This document shows positions 42,301 to 51,042 of a stretch of DNA of 64,000 nucleotides, in pieces. How positions within the stretch are numbered: position 1 is the first letter of the stretch; every line of letters begins with the position of its first letter. The position numbers were made by a program, and so were the translations under genes. The DNA is from Chitinophaga sp. HK235 (lineage in GTDB: Bacteria > Bacteroidota > Bacteroidia > Chitinophagales > Chitinophagaceae). Under the pieces are notes generated by a model that made no database searches, had not been told where the DNA came from, and was given only the letters and a program-made list of their open reading frames with translations. The stretch covers positions 5,640,501 to 5,704,500 of the forward strand of contig NZ_CP073766.1 in the NCBI RefSeq assembly GCF_018255755.1, read 5' to 3'.

Positions 42301-42816
42301 GAGGGCTGTTACCACTACTTCACCCAATACTTTTTTGTTGGCATCAGCAGGCATGAGTGTAATAGCCAGCGCTTCCTTTTTGGAGAGGATAACAGATTGT
42401 TCTGCGAAGGTGGGTGAACTTATCCTGATCGTATCCTTTAATCCTGCTTTGATGGAGAATTTGCCATCAGGGCCGGACTGGGCATTGATGCCGGTAGTTT
42501 GGTTACGAATGTGTGCACCGGGAACGGGAGTACCTTTATCATCCTTTACGATTCCGTTGATGGTAAATTTCCCGATTTCTTTCTTCACAGTTGCGTCATC
42601 CGGAGGGAGGATAAGGGCGGTGTCCTGTTTGGGTTTTGCAGTATCTTGTCTTGGTTTTGCAGTGTTGGGAGCAGCGGGTTTGGTTACTACCGGAACGGTG
42701 GTATCTGCTGGCTGCTGAGCGGTGAGATACCCTTCGGGTTTTGCGTATGCACTGCCGGAATGATAGCAGAATAGGGCATAGCACAGCCCCGACCAGGCTA
42801 GTACTTGGCTTCTCAT
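39394..42816 (-). CDS. SusC/RagA-family TonB-linked outer membrane transporter
   Basis: A 1140-residue outer-membrane importer when started at 42816, which opens on a signal peptide (MRSQVLAWSGLCYALFCYHSGS...). A Pro/Thr/Lys/Asp-rich spacer (about 30-70, with TAKPRQDTAKPKQDTA) precedes a CarboxypepD regulatory-like domain (about 72-150, FTINGIVKDDKGTPVPGAHI). The plug follows (about 165-270) with SusC signature LYGSRGANGVMLITTK, then a 22-strand barrel. There is no STN domain. An ATG at 42891 would add 25 residues before the signal. Co-transcribed with SusD. Confidence 0.95.
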   Translation of the reverse strand: MRSQVLAWSGLCYALFCYHSGSAYAKPEGYLTAQQPADTTVPVVTKPAAPNTAKPRQDTAKPKQDTALILPPDDATVKKEIGKFTINGIVKDDKGTPVPGAHIRNQTTGINAQSGPDGKFSIKAGLKDTIRISSPTFAEQSVILSKKEALAITLMPADANKKVLGEVVVTALGIRKNPRSVGYAIQEVSGSTVQEAKEVNFVNALTGKVPGVQINTNSGSMGGATKITIRGVKSILGDNNAFFVIDGVPMMNNNTNQGGQLNGGGGYDYGSPLQDINPEDIENISVLKGAAATALYGSRGANGVMLITTKKRPDSERGIGVTYSLNAQIDQVYKLPDYQNQYGGGSSPRFDTLFYNKNPEGFLNAQSGTYDDNNGKGRYDLMPQYYEDASWGPKLDGRLVRPYWSWDKNKNNPYFGQTAPWAAHPNNVRDFYRTGFTLTNNISMAGSNDKGGFRLSYGNMDQTFVLPNASIKRNNLSFNGNYEVTKGVRTVAAVNYVALNAKGRPGTGFTGPNPALQFTMYGQRQLDLDMEKRYKYDDGSQSTWNRKAWDNPAPLSSNGPYWNRYMDYETDSRNRLFGFAGVDIDANKWLSFSGRVFMDDYNTLEEERTARDYFVGGYIKRVRTSREMNYQMTADIKRNFGHDFQLNATVGGNIMHRRWTTTGGSTVQGLTIKDVYNLANSVQPAQSIDEFYEKQINSAFATANLGYKNMLFLDLTGRSDWSSTLVKGNNQYFYPSASLSFVFSDLLKEWKWLSFGKVRGSLAAVGNDADPYRIYNTYDFVPPFGSYPVTQASATKYNKDLKPERTSEVETGVELKFLDNRVGVDFTYYNRTTRDQIIALTLPAATGYTSAYVNGGSVQNSGIEIGLNLNPIRLKNGFRWDISANIARNRNKLLNLDIQQYNTSLPVLLIGTDRRTQKVSVVAMVGQPLGTIIGTDYTYLNGQKVVDAQGHYVPTKTNVPIGNAYPDYVGGITNSFTYKGIYLSALIDFQHGGNFFSYTNLYGEKSGLLQSTVENNIRETGIVVPGVTADGHPNTVNITAQDHFSSNGGNVISKANLYDASYVYLREAKIGYNLPESWYRKIGAQNARLSLYGRNLWLIKSNAPNVDPANIINSSTNVQGIEGGALPSLRSYGLNLSVSF

Positions 42817-42911
42817 TGTATAGTGCTTGATTTGGTTACAAATTTTTTTTACAGCGTTTATAGGCTGCCGATGGTTATAATGGTGGTCCATATCAATTAT
42901 CTATACAATTG

Positions 42912-42934
42912 AAAGCCCATTTACAATGGGCTTT
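42912..42934 (-). terminator. Terminator of the GNAT gene
   Basis: AAAGCCCATT (42912-42921) and AATGGGCTTT (42925-42934) form a 10-bp stem with a 3-nt loop, just past the GNAT stop at 42938. Confidence 0.75.
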
Positions 42935-42937
42935 ATT

Positions 42938-43387
42938 TCATTTTATCAGGTTTTTCTTCATTTCGTAGTGTGGGATTCCTACTTCTGTAAACTCGTCTCC
43001 GCAGATTTCGTAGCCCAGTTTCTGATAGAAACCGACGGCTTCTTTTCTAGCATGCATGGTTAGTATTCCGAACCCGTTGCTGACAGCATGTGACTCTGCA
43101 AAGAGGATGATATCTCTTCCGATTCCTTTTCCCTGCAATAGAGGCGATACCGCCATTTGCCTTAACTGTACAGTGTTTTCGCTGACGGGTGTAAGGATAC
43201 AGCAGCCGGCCAGCATTGTTTTGTCACCTTCCTGCAGGAAGCCTCCGATGAGGAAGTCATTGATTTCCTGCTGCAGGTATTCAGCCGTGAACGTTAGTCC
43301 CAATGGTTTGCGCAGCACTTCATCACGGAGTGCTACCATGTCCTGGTAGTCGCAACTACCGTATTCGATTATACGAAAATCAAGCAT
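42938..43387 (-). CDS. GNAT family N-acetyltransferase
   Basis: A 149-residue acetyl-CoA-dependent transferase. The acetyl-CoA loop is VSPLLQGKGIGRDIILFAE (motif A, Q/RxxGxG), preceded by VQLRQMAV, and the C-terminal part has MHARKEAVGFYQKLGYEICG. The acceptor is unknown. It is transcribed away from the PRPP-synthase-like gene start and ends at its own terminator. Confidence 0.9.
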   Translation of the reverse strand: MLDFRIIEYGSCDYQDMVALRDEVLRKPLGLTFTAEYLQQEINDFLIGGFLQEGDKTMLAGCCILTPVSENTVQLRQMAVSPLLQGKGIGRDIILFAESHAVSNGFGILTMHARKEAVGFYQKLGYEICGDEFTEVGIPHYEMKKNLIK

Positions 43388-43452
43388 CAGACCGGTTTTA
43401 ATGGTGAATAGGATGTATTAACGTTTATGTATCAACGAAATTGAGACAGGTA

Positions 43453-44382
43453 TCAGCTTCTGGCCATAACAGCATTCACGATAAGTTGATCAACGGATTT
43501 TACCTGCAGCATATCATCCTGAATCAGGAGCGCGTTGGGATGGGTATCGGTGCAATAGATACCTTTAATGATACCGCTGTCTTTTATTTTCTGAAAGCCG
43601 TTGCCAGCGAAGATACCATGGGTGGTGATTACGTAGATTTCACGGGCGCCTGCATGGAGGTAGGCTTCGGCTGCATGCAGCAGAGAGCCGCCGGTGCGGA
43701 TCATATCGTCGTATATGATCACGATTTTATCTTTTACATCGGCGCTGATGGCGGTGATGGCTGTTTCTTCGCCGGAGATGCGGCGTTTGAAGGCAAAAGC
43801 AGCCGGAACATGAAAATCATTGGCAAGTGATTCTACCCATTTGGCCCTGCCTGCATCGGTGCTGGCGAGCACGAAAGGTTTACCGCCGGCTATCTCCAGC
43901 GCAGCTTCCTTCACAAAATCTTTGGCATAAAGGTGTACCGGACGGATATCATTCTCAAAATACCAGGTGATACCATCTACATGAAGATCTATCAGCATAA
44001 TCCTGTTGCCCCGGGAGGTATTGGGAAGAGAAGAGAACAATACTGCCCTGGTTTTGGCTTTCACGATCTCTCCGTGCTGGACAGCTCTTTCCATGGTGGA
44101 ATAACCAAAGAATGGAATTACGATGGTAAGGGAGTGTGCCCCCAGCTGGATGCATCCGCTGGCGAGATCATATAATTCCAGGGTTTCCTTGTCGTCAATG
44201 GTGCCGCCTAACAGGATTACTTCTTTATTACTGATTTCACTGACAATGCGGTGGTAATGCTCTCCATCAGGAAAATCGCGGATTTCGAGCTGGCCATTTT
44301 CCCACTGGGAAGCGGTCTGGGCCAGTATTCGGTCCTTTAAATATTGATAGTGCTGTGTAGCAAAAATGATCTTCTGTGGCAT
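43453..44382 (-). CDS. Ribose-phosphate pyrophosphokinase-like protein, divergent
   Basis: A 309-residue protein with the two-domain fold of PRPP synthetases, which make 5-phosphoribosyl-1-pyrophosphate from ribose-5-phosphate and ATP. The PRPP-binding loop is clear in IVIIYDDMIRTGGSL (about residue 215). FPDGEHYHRI stands where typical enzymes have FxDGE. The usual flexible loop (YxRQDRK...) is replaced by FGYSTMERAVQHGEIVKAKTRA, and the His-rich ATP loop is shortened. So it may be a variant enzyme or a paralogue with another role. The canonical prs would be elsewhere. Confidence 0.78.
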   Translation of the reverse strand: MPQKIIFATQHYQYLKDRILAQTASQWENGQLEIRDFPDGEHYHRIVSEISNKEVILLGGTIDDKETLELYDLASGCIQLGAHSLTIVIPFFGYSTMERAVQHGEIVKAKTRAVLFSSLPNTSRGNRIMLIDLHVDGITWYFENDIRPVHLYAKDFVKEAALEIAGGKPFVLASTDAGRAKWVESLANDFHVPAAFAFKRRISGEETAITAISADVKDKIVIIYDDMIRTGGSLLHAAEAYLHAGAREIYVITTHGIFAGNGFQKIKDSGIIKGIYCTDTHPNALLIQDDMLQVKSVDQLIVNAVMARS

Positions 44383-44497
44383 GATAATGGTGAATTGAGG
44401 TAAAATTAAGCTATTTATAAGGCTGATAATTAATAATTTTGTACCTGAGCACTGTCATTTACCCGCTTTTTTAACTTTTCATTTGCGGGTGGAACGT

Positions 44498-44505
44498 TAA
44501 ATTTG
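44498..44505 (+). promoter_or_regulatory. -7 box for the CarboxypepD-like gene
   Basis: TAAATTTG matches TAnnTTTG and lies 16 bp before the ATG at 44522. The region 44461-44490 also holds ACCCGC and its complement GCGGGT. Confidence 0.4.
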
Positions 44506-44521
44506 AACGATTAGTACGTCC

Positions 44522-45241
44522 ATGATTCGACTTTTAGCATATATCGGAGCACTTTTTTTCTTCTTTTTCATTTGCCAACAGCACACATCAGCGCAGGTAA
44601 GATTGTCTGGTATGGTGGCAGACCAGGAAACGAAAACGGGATTGCCATTTGTTTCCATCATTAACAAAAGAACGATGACGGGCACGCTCAGCAGTGAGAG
44701 TGGTCGTTTTTATATTGAAGGTATGCCGGGTGATACCATTGAGTTTTCTATGCTCAGTTATACCCAGCGCCAGGTTGTAATGCCAGGGATGTCTTCTTCT
44801 CTGGATATCTACCTGCAGAGAAGGCTTTTTGAGTTACAGGGTGTGAATGTAAAAGGAAGCAACTATAAAAAGGACTCACTGGCTATGCGTGATGAATACG
44901 ATCGTTATTTCCGTTACCGTAAGCCAGGTGCTGTAGACGTATTAAAAACGCTGCCTGCCAACCCTATCACTGCCTTGTCCTACCTGGTGCCCAGTAAGGC
45001 GCGCAAGCGTAAGGAACAGTTCCATGAGCAGCTGTTGTACTGGGAAAAAGAAAAGTATATTGATTACCGTTATTCTCCTGAGCTGGTGGGCAAAATGACC
45101 AAACTGCAAAGCCCCGAGCTGGATTCCTTCATGCATAGATACCGCCCTGGTTATCAGTTTCTCAATGATGCTACTGAATATGACCTGTTGTTGTTCATCA
45201 AACAGTCATTTGCAGAATATCAGCGGACAAAGGGCAAATAA
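44522..45241 (+). CDS. Secreted protein with CarboxypepD regulatory-like domain
   Basis: A 239-residue exported protein. The signal peptide covers about residues 1-24 (FFFFFICQQHTSAQ). A CarboxypepD regulatory-like beta-sandwich follows (about 26-110, LSGMVADQETKTGLPFVSIINK). The C-terminal half (about 115-239) is basic and helical with KARKRKEQFHEQLLYWEKEKY, and has no family I can name. Such proteins are common near TonB receptors in Bacteroidota. It precedes the FecR gene by 111 bp. Confidence 0.82.
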   Translation: MIRLLAYIGALFFFFFICQQHTSAQVRLSGMVADQETKTGLPFVSIINKRTMTGTLSSESGRFYIEGMPGDTIEFSMLSYTQRQVVMPGMSSSLDIYLQRRLFELQGVNVKGSNYKKDSLAMRDEYDRYFRYRKPGAVDVLKTLPANPITALSYLVPSKARKRKEQFHEQLLYWEKEKYIDYRYSPELVGKMTKLQSPELDSFMHRYRPGYQFLNDATEYDLLLFIKQSFAEYQRTKGK

Positions 45242-45352
45242 TTCTCCCAAAGATCAAATATTACCAAATTGTTAACCCGTAAATCTGACTAGGAACATCC
45301 CGTTTCCCAGACGTACTCTTCATGTAAACACCCAAAGCAGGGAATCTGGGAT

Positions 45353-46273
45353 ATGGACAAACAACTACTGGACAAGTATTTTAAAGGACATTGTACGGAA
45401 CAGGAAGCAACTGCTGTTGAAGCCTGGTTATCGGCGCCGGACTCTCCCCTGCTCGATGAGTTTATGATGGAAAAGTGGGATGCTGCGAATCCGCCGGTGG
45501 CGGCCGCGCCCAAAATACATCGCTGGTGGTATACAGCAGCAGCGGCCGTAGTAACCGGTATGATAGGGCTGGTATCTTTTCTGTGGCAACAGGGACATGC
45601 ACGGCAGGAGCTGGCAGCCCGCTACGACACGTTGCGCAACAACAGTAACAATATCCAGCTGTTTACCATGGCCGATGGTTCTGAAGTGTGGCTGAATGCT
45701 CATTCCACGGTATGTTATGGCCTGCTGTACAACAAGGAAAACAGAGAACTGTGGTTATCCGGCGAAGCCTATTTTAAAGTAGTAAAAGATGAAGACCGTC
45801 CCTTTATGGTGCATGCCGGCGGTCTTACTACCACTGTACTGGGAACATCCTTTAATATCGCCACTTCCAACAAAGCAGACGGTGCTATCCAGGTGAGCCT
45901 GATAGAAGGAAAAATTGCAGTAAGCAAATTGCATGGATTCAATAAAATACTATTACCTGGCCAGATGCTGGAATATGTGAATGGTAAAGAACCACAGCTG
46001 ATGGCTTTCGGACAGCATGAAGTATTGGACTGGAAGAGCGGTAAAATACATTTCGAGAATACCAGTCTGGCGGATGCCCTGATGAAACTGCAGCAGCGTT
46101 ATGGTATCCATATCATCCTGGAGCAACCGGAAATAGGCAACAGGAAGATATCCGGAGAGTTTAAAAAAGAAGTATCACCCGAAAAAATATTGACCACCCT
46201 GGCGTATGTGCACAACATCTCCATTACTCGTGTAAATGACAGTACATTCCAGGTACAACGCAAACGCAACTAA
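45353..46273 (+). CDS. FecR-family anti-sigma factor
   Basis: A 306-residue inner-membrane regulator. The N-terminal cytosolic part (about 1-60) would bind an ECF sigma factor, one membrane helix lies near 62-83 (WWYTAAAAVVTGMIGLVSFLW), and the periplasmic FecR domain follows with MADGSEVWLNAHSTVCY and VLGTSFNIATS. The C-terminal STN-like tail (KLQQRYGIHIIL, ITRVNDSTFQVQ) contacts the receptor. No ECF sigma gene is next to it; the nearest is at 54985 on the other strand. It is followed after 36 bp by a matching TonB receptor. Confidence 0.95.
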   Translation: MDKQLLDKYFKGHCTEQEATAVEAWLSAPDSPLLDEFMMEKWDAANPPVAAAPKIHRWWYTAAAAVVTGMIGLVSFLWQQGHARQELAARYDTLRNNSNNIQLFTMADGSEVWLNAHSTVCYGLLYNKENRELWLSGEAYFKVVKDEDRPFMVHAGGLTTTVLGTSFNIATSNKADGAIQVSLIEGKIAVSKLHGFNKILLPGQMLEYVNGKEPQLMAFGQHEVLDWKSGKIHFENTSLADALMKLQQRYGIHIILEQPEIGNRKISGEFKKEVSPEKILTTLAYVHNISITRVNDSTFQVQRKRN

Positions 46274-46309
46274 CCACAATTAAAACTATCTATTTAATCT
46301 AACTGAAGT

Positions 46310-49300
46310 ATGCAAAAATCTACACAAAGATTTTGTACGGGGAAACGTATGTCCTTTAAACTGCTGTCCCTGTTCCTGTTGATGACGGGGTCATCGCCTT
46401 TCCTGTTGCAGGCCCAGTCCTATATTTCTCTTACTGATAAGGTGCAGCTGCAGTCGGCACGGACCAATGCAGCCGCCATCGTGAAATCGCTGCAGGACCA
46501 GACCTCTTATACTTTTATATACGATCCCGAATACCTGACACAGTGCACACTTTCTGCTGTAAAGTTTGAAGGTGCTCCATTAGGAAAGGTATTGCAGTAC
46601 CTCGATCAGCATGCTCCTGTTGATATTGAACTGACCAATAACCGTACTATTGCCGTACGCAAAGGCAAGGCGGAAAAAGCAGCCGTAAAGGTTAGTGGCC
46701 GTGTCACCGGCAGAATAGTAGACTCTAAAAATGAACCACTGCCAGGTGTGACTATTGTGGTAGAAGGCGGACAAGGCGCCGTATCTAACGTAGATGGTAG
46801 CTACGAGCTGCAACTGGAGCCTGGTAAATACACCATCACTTTCTCCTATATCTCTTTCGACAGCCGTAAAGTGACAGATGTGGAAGTGACACCCAAAGAG
46901 ATCACACCACTGAACATCGTGCTGAAAAGCAGCGGTTCCCGGCTGAAGGAAGTGACTGTTACCGGCAACTACCGGAAATCCTCCATAGAAGGACTTTACG
47001 CACTGCAAAAAAATAATGCGGGCATCACTGATGGTATCAGCTCAGATCTCATCGCCCGCACACCGGATAAAAACGTAGGTGAAGTGCTGAAACGCGTGAG
47101 CGGCTTGTCTACGCTGGATAATAAATATGTAGTGGTGCGCGGTTTGAGCGAACGTTATAACCAGGCATCCCTGAATGGTCAGCTGATGCCCAGCACAGAA
47201 CTGAATCGTAAAAATTTCAGCTTCGATATTATTCCTTCCAATGTAATTGAAAATATAACTGTCATTAAGACACTTACTCCGGATCGTAGTGCGGAATTCG
47301 GTGGAGGGCTGATAGAAGTAAATACTGTAGATATCCCTTCTGAAAATTTTCTCAACGTCAGCGTGGGTGGCAGTTATAATGATAAAACGACTGGTAAAAC
47401 GTTTTTGTCGCTTCCGCTGGAAGGGAAAGAATACTGGGCGAAAGCTTCAGACCATCGTAAGCTGTTAGGTAAATTCGACTGGAAAGACCGCGCAGACATC
47501 ATCAGTGCATTTGACGCCAGTATTGGTAAAAGCGAACATTTTAATAATAACTACGGTATTACATCTTTTAATGCACAGCCGTCTACCAACTATCAGATCT
47601 CTCTGGGCCGTGTGTTACCGGAGCATGGCAAGGGTCAGTTTGGTGTGATCCTGGCAGCCAACTACCGCAATACGCTGGCTACGCAGGACGTAGTGATGAG
47701 CCGTGCCGGCTTTGAAGGTGATAAATCGATGGATTATGCCGCCTTCAGAGGACAACGTTATGGTTTTACTACCAACCTGGGTGGCATGGCCGGAATCGGT
47801 TACCGTAATGAGCGCAACCGTATTGGTTTTCAAAGCATCTATCAACGTTCTCTTGACCAGCAGCTGGTATCCGGTATCGGCCAGTCTGCCGCCTACAGTG
47901 CACATACCTACGCTTATTTTGATATGACCGGTGTTACTGGTTTATGGCAGAACCAACTGAAGGGAGAACATTCCATTGGTCATAATGGGCTTAAAGTAAA
48001 ATGGCTGGGCAGCTATACACAGCTGGACCGTCAGCGCCCTGACAACCATTTTTTTGCAGGCAACTACCTGGACACAGACAACAATTATCCCAACAACTAT
48101 AACGTCGATTATCTCTTCCCGATCAATGTGACTGCCGGCGCACTCCGCACCTGGAGCAGAGCCCGTGAGAACAACTACAGCTGGGACCTGTCTGCTGCAC
48201 AGCCTTTTAAATTCAATATCGGTGCTGTGCCGCTGGATAATACTTTCAAGCTGGGCTATGGAGGCTGGAGTAAAAGTCGCTTTTTTTACGTGATCAATAC
48301 TGCCAATACCATCCAGAATCCAGGACAAAATTATCTGCCTGTATCTACCCTCATGACACCTGAAAACGGACTGGAAACAAAGCTGGAACGTTTTGGGGAC
48401 AACTATAACCGCTCGGCCTCCCTGCATGCGGTTTATGGTATGCTGGACAACAAGATCGGTGATTTCAGGCTGGTATGGGGTGTTCGTGGGGAATACTATA
48501 ATCTGAATAACGTAAATGCTGCCCTGGATGTGTTGGATCAGGACCTCAACAGAGGACGTGGTGAAGATAATAAACTGGACTTGTCCGGTTTAAGAAACAG
48601 GGAGCCTGATTTCCGGCTGTTTCCTTCCGCCAATCTTACTTACAGCCTCACTCCTTCCATGAACCTGCGACTGGCTTATGCAGAAAGTATTATCCGTCCG
48701 GACCTGCGTGAGATGAGTGGTTTGAGAGAGTATGACTTTGAACTGGGAGGTACTTACTATAGCACCTATGTAACGTCTACCACTATACGTCATTATGATT
48801 TCCGCTATGAATGGTATCCCGGACCTGGTGAGATCGTGTCTTTCTCTCTTTTCTATAAGAAGATGAAAAACCCGATGGAGATATTCAAGGAAGCCAACAA
48901 TGAATTCCGCTTGCGCAACAGTAAGGAAGCGAAGAACTATGGTCTGGAGATAGAGTTGCGTAAATCACTTCAGTTTACCGGTGTGCCCGTGTTGCGTAAC
49001 ATCACGCTGTCCGGCAACTTCACTTATCTGGATTCCCGCGTGACGCCGATGATTGTTCGTTTTGACGGAACTGACCCTGATAACCCGCGTAAAGTGGTGA
49101 TCACGGAAAATGTGTTGCCGGAAGAAAAGAGACCACAGGCCGGGGCCAGCAATTATATGGTGAATGCGGGACTGGCTTATGATACTAAGCCGGTATCTTT
49201 TAACCTGGTGTACAACTATGTAACCAACAGGATGTACCGGGCCAATGAAATCTACGCTCTCTCGCTGTTTGAGCGTCCGCTCGAATCACTGGACGCACAG

Positions 49301-49531
49301 CTGGCATTTCATCTGTTGAAAGGCAAAGGTGAATTAAGATTAAATGTATCCAATCTGCTGAACAGTTTCAGCCTGGTATATATCAATCGTTTTGATGATG
49401 ATCCGCAGATTCTGGCTGGCAGTAAAATGCCTACTACCAAACAGTTGTTATACCATTCCGGTAACGATGCGATCGACTATAAAGCCAGTCCGGGAAGGAC
49501 TTTTAGCCTGACCGCCAGTTACAAATTCTGA
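46310..49531 (+). CDS. TonB-dependent receptor with STN domain
   Basis: A 1073-residue outer-membrane transporter. After a signal region (an internal start at residue 14 is possible) comes an STN domain (about 45-118, AIVKSLQDQTSYTFIYDPEYL) that signals to FecR. A CarboxypepD regulatory-like domain follows (about 125-205). The plug (about 215-325) has VGEVLKRVSGLSTLDNKYVVVRG and RSAEFGGGLIEVNT. The barrel ends in FSLTASYKF. The FecR gene just upstream makes this a trans-envelope signalling receptor. The substrate is unknown. The beta-helix lipoprotein gene starts 75 bp downstream. Confidence 0.93.
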   Translation: MQKSTQRFCTGKRMSFKLLSLFLLMTGSSPFLLQAQSYISLTDKVQLQSARTNAAAIVKSLQDQTSYTFIYDPEYLTQCTLSAVKFEGAPLGKVLQYLDQHAPVDIELTNNRTIAVRKGKAEKAAVKVSGRVTGRIVDSKNEPLPGVTIVVEGGQGAVSNVDGSYELQLEPGKYTITFSYISFDSRKVTDVEVTPKEITPLNIVLKSSGSRLKEVTVTGNYRKSSIEGLYALQKNNAGITDGISSDLIARTPDKNVGEVLKRVSGLSTLDNKYVVVRGLSERYNQASLNGQLMPSTELNRKNFSFDIIPSNVIENITVIKTLTPDRSAEFGGGLIEVNTVDIPSENFLNVSVGGSYNDKTTGKTFLSLPLEGKEYWAKASDHRKLLGKFDWKDRADIISAFDASIGKSEHFNNNYGITSFNAQPSTNYQISLGRVLPEHGKGQFGVILAANYRNTLATQDVVMSRAGFEGDKSMDYAAFRGQRYGFTTNLGGMAGIGYRNERNRIGFQSIYQRSLDQQLVSGIGQSAAYSAHTYAYFDMTGVTGLWQNQLKGEHSIGHNGLKVKWLGSYTQLDRQRPDNHFFAGNYLDTDNNYPNNYNVDYLFPINVTAGALRTWSRARENNYSWDLSAAQPFKFNIGAVPLDNTFKLGYGGWSKSRFFYVINTANTIQNPGQNYLPVSTLMTPENGLETKLERFGDNYNRSASLHAVYGMLDNKIGDFRLVWGVRGEYYNLNNVNAALDVLDQDLNRGRGEDNKLDLSGLRNREPDFRLFPSANLTYSLTPSMNLRLAYAESIIRPDLREMSGLREYDFELGGTYYSTYVTSTTIRHYDFRYEWYPGPGEIVSFSLFYKKMKNPMEIFKEANNEFRLRNSKEAKNYGLEIELRKSLQFTGVPVLRNITLSGNFTYLDSRVTPMIVRFDGTDPDNPRKVVITENVLPEEKRPQAGASNYMVNAGLAYDTKPVSFNLVYNYVTNRMYRANEIYALSLFERPLESLDAQLAFHLLKGKGELRLNVSNLLNSFSLVYINRFDDDPQILAGSKMPTTKQLLYHSGNDAIDYKASPGRTFSLTASYKF

Positions 49532-49606
49532 TTTAAGAGCATGCGCATTTTTTGTTATATATCCTGATCAGGTATCCCGTTTTTGTTAAAAGAAAAAAAC
49601 AAAATC

Positions 49607-50971
49607 ATGAAAAGAAAACCCTTTGGATTAGCCCTTTTATCAGCTGCCGCTTTAGGTGCTGTACTGTTTGCCTCCTGCAAAAAGGAGAATCATGCCCAGG
49701 AAGGCCGTGCTGTAACTGCTACGCAGGTACCTCCGTCTTCTCCTATCCTCTCTGGTGTATTAGGTACTACCCACAATGTAGCAGATACCATCCTGCTGAC
49801 CAGTGGCACTGTATGGCACCTGAGTGGCCTGGTGTATGTTGACTCCGCTGACGTACTGATTATTCAGCCTGGTACCGTTATCAAAGGTGACCTGAGTGGT
49901 TCCTCTACCGTTGCCGGTGGTGGTCTCATCATCACTAAAGGTGCAAAAATCCTGGCTCAAGGTACTGCTGCCAACCCTATCGTATTCACTTCCAATTCCA
50001 GCACCCCTCAATCCGGTGATTGGTCTGGTGTGGTACTGCTGGGTAAAGCACCTACCAACGCTCCTACTACCACCCGTGTAGAAGGTGTTCCTGACGTATC
50101 ACCTGCTGATGCTACTTTCGGCGGTAATGTTCCTAATGACAACTCCGGTATCCTGCAATTCGTTCGTATTGAGTATGCTGGTTTTGCGCTGTCACTGAAC
50201 AATGAATTAAACGGTCTGACACTGGCTGGTGTTGGTAGCGGAACCGTTATTGACTACGTAGAAGTATTCAAAGCAAACGATGATGCTTTCGAATTCTTCG
50301 GCGGTACTGTAAATGCTTCTCACCTGCTGGCAATTGACGCACTGGATGATATGTTCGATACTGACAACGGTTATATCGGTACTATCTCCTATGCACTGGG
50401 TCTGTCTGACACTACCCGTGCTGACCAGAGCGAGTCTAACGGTTTTGAAAGCGACAACAACGCTGGTGGTACTGGTGCTACTCCAATCACCCGTCCTACT
50501 TACAACTATGTCACCATTGTAGGTTTACCCAACGCAACTAAAGCTGCTAACGGCGCCGGTGGATTCAAATACGGCCGTGCTGCTCACCTGAGAAGAAACG
50601 CTGAATTCAACCTGAAGAACTCCATCTTTGTTGGTTTCTCTACAGGTATCAGCCTGGACCAGACTGTAGGTACTACTTACGATAAATACGTAAGCGGTGT
50701 GTCTGTTTTTACCAACAACTTCGTTCATGGTTATGTTAGATCTTATGCCAAAGAAGTAAGCAAAGTATTCACTGTTATCGGTACACCAACAGGAAACTTT
50801 GGTACTACTACGCTGACTAATATCAGCCTGACTAGTCCGTTTGACCGTAGCGGTGGAGCAGCCAGCTTCTTCGCAGCAGAAGGTACTCCTGAAGATCAGG
50901 CGGGTGCATTCCCGAATGGTGCTGACTGGACTACTGTAGGCGGTAGCCACAACTGGACCAGATACAATTAA
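49607..50971 (+). CDS. Surface lipoprotein with beta-helix-like repeats, TonB-receptor partner
   Basis: A 454-residue lipoprotein. Lipobox LFASC places the lipidated Cys near residue 23. The mature part has repeating beta strands and Gly/Asp turns such as LIIQPGTVIKGDLSG, GLIITKGAKILAQGTAANPIVFTS, DWSGVVLLGKAPTN and VIDYVEVFKANDDAFEFFGG. This looks like a right-handed parallel beta-helix. Homologous proteins are widespread in Bacteroidota next to TonB receptors; some are labelled multidrug transporter, which nothing here supports. The start at 49607 opens on the signal. Function is unknown. Confidence 0.85.
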   Translation: MKRKPFGLALLSAAALGAVLFASCKKENHAQEGRAVTATQVPPSSPILSGVLGTTHNVADTILLTSGTVWHLSGLVYVDSADVLIIQPGTVIKGDLSGSSTVAGGGLIITKGAKILAQGTAANPIVFTSNSSTPQSGDWSGVVLLGKAPTNAPTTTRVEGVPDVSPADATFGGNVPNDNSGILQFVRIEYAGFALSLNNELNGLTLAGVGSGTVIDYVEVFKANDDAFEFFGGTVNASHLLAIDALDDMFDTDNGYIGTISYALGLSDTTRADQSESNGFESDNNAGGTGATPITRPTYNYVTIVGLPNATKAANGAGGFKYGRAAHLRRNAEFNLKNSIFVGFSTGISLDQTVGTTYDKYVSGVSVFTNNFVHGYVRSYAKEVSKVFTVIGTPTGNFGTTTLTNISLTSPFDRSGGAASFFAAEGTPEDQAGAFPNGADWTTVGGSHNWTRYN

Positions 50972-50978
50972 TTTTTTC

Positions 50979-51009
50979 AACAACGTGCAGCAGCTTGCTG
51001 CACGTTGTT
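50979..51009 (+). terminator. Hairpin between the two lipoprotein genes
   Basis: AACAACGTGCAGCA (50979-50992) pairs exactly with TGCTGCACGTTGTT (50996-51009), 3-nt loop. No strong T tract follows, so it may stabilise the upstream mRNA or partly terminate, reducing expression of the genes downstream. Confidence 0.6.
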
Positions 51010-51042
51010 CTCCTACCCTTTTATCCGCAACAATAAATACAT

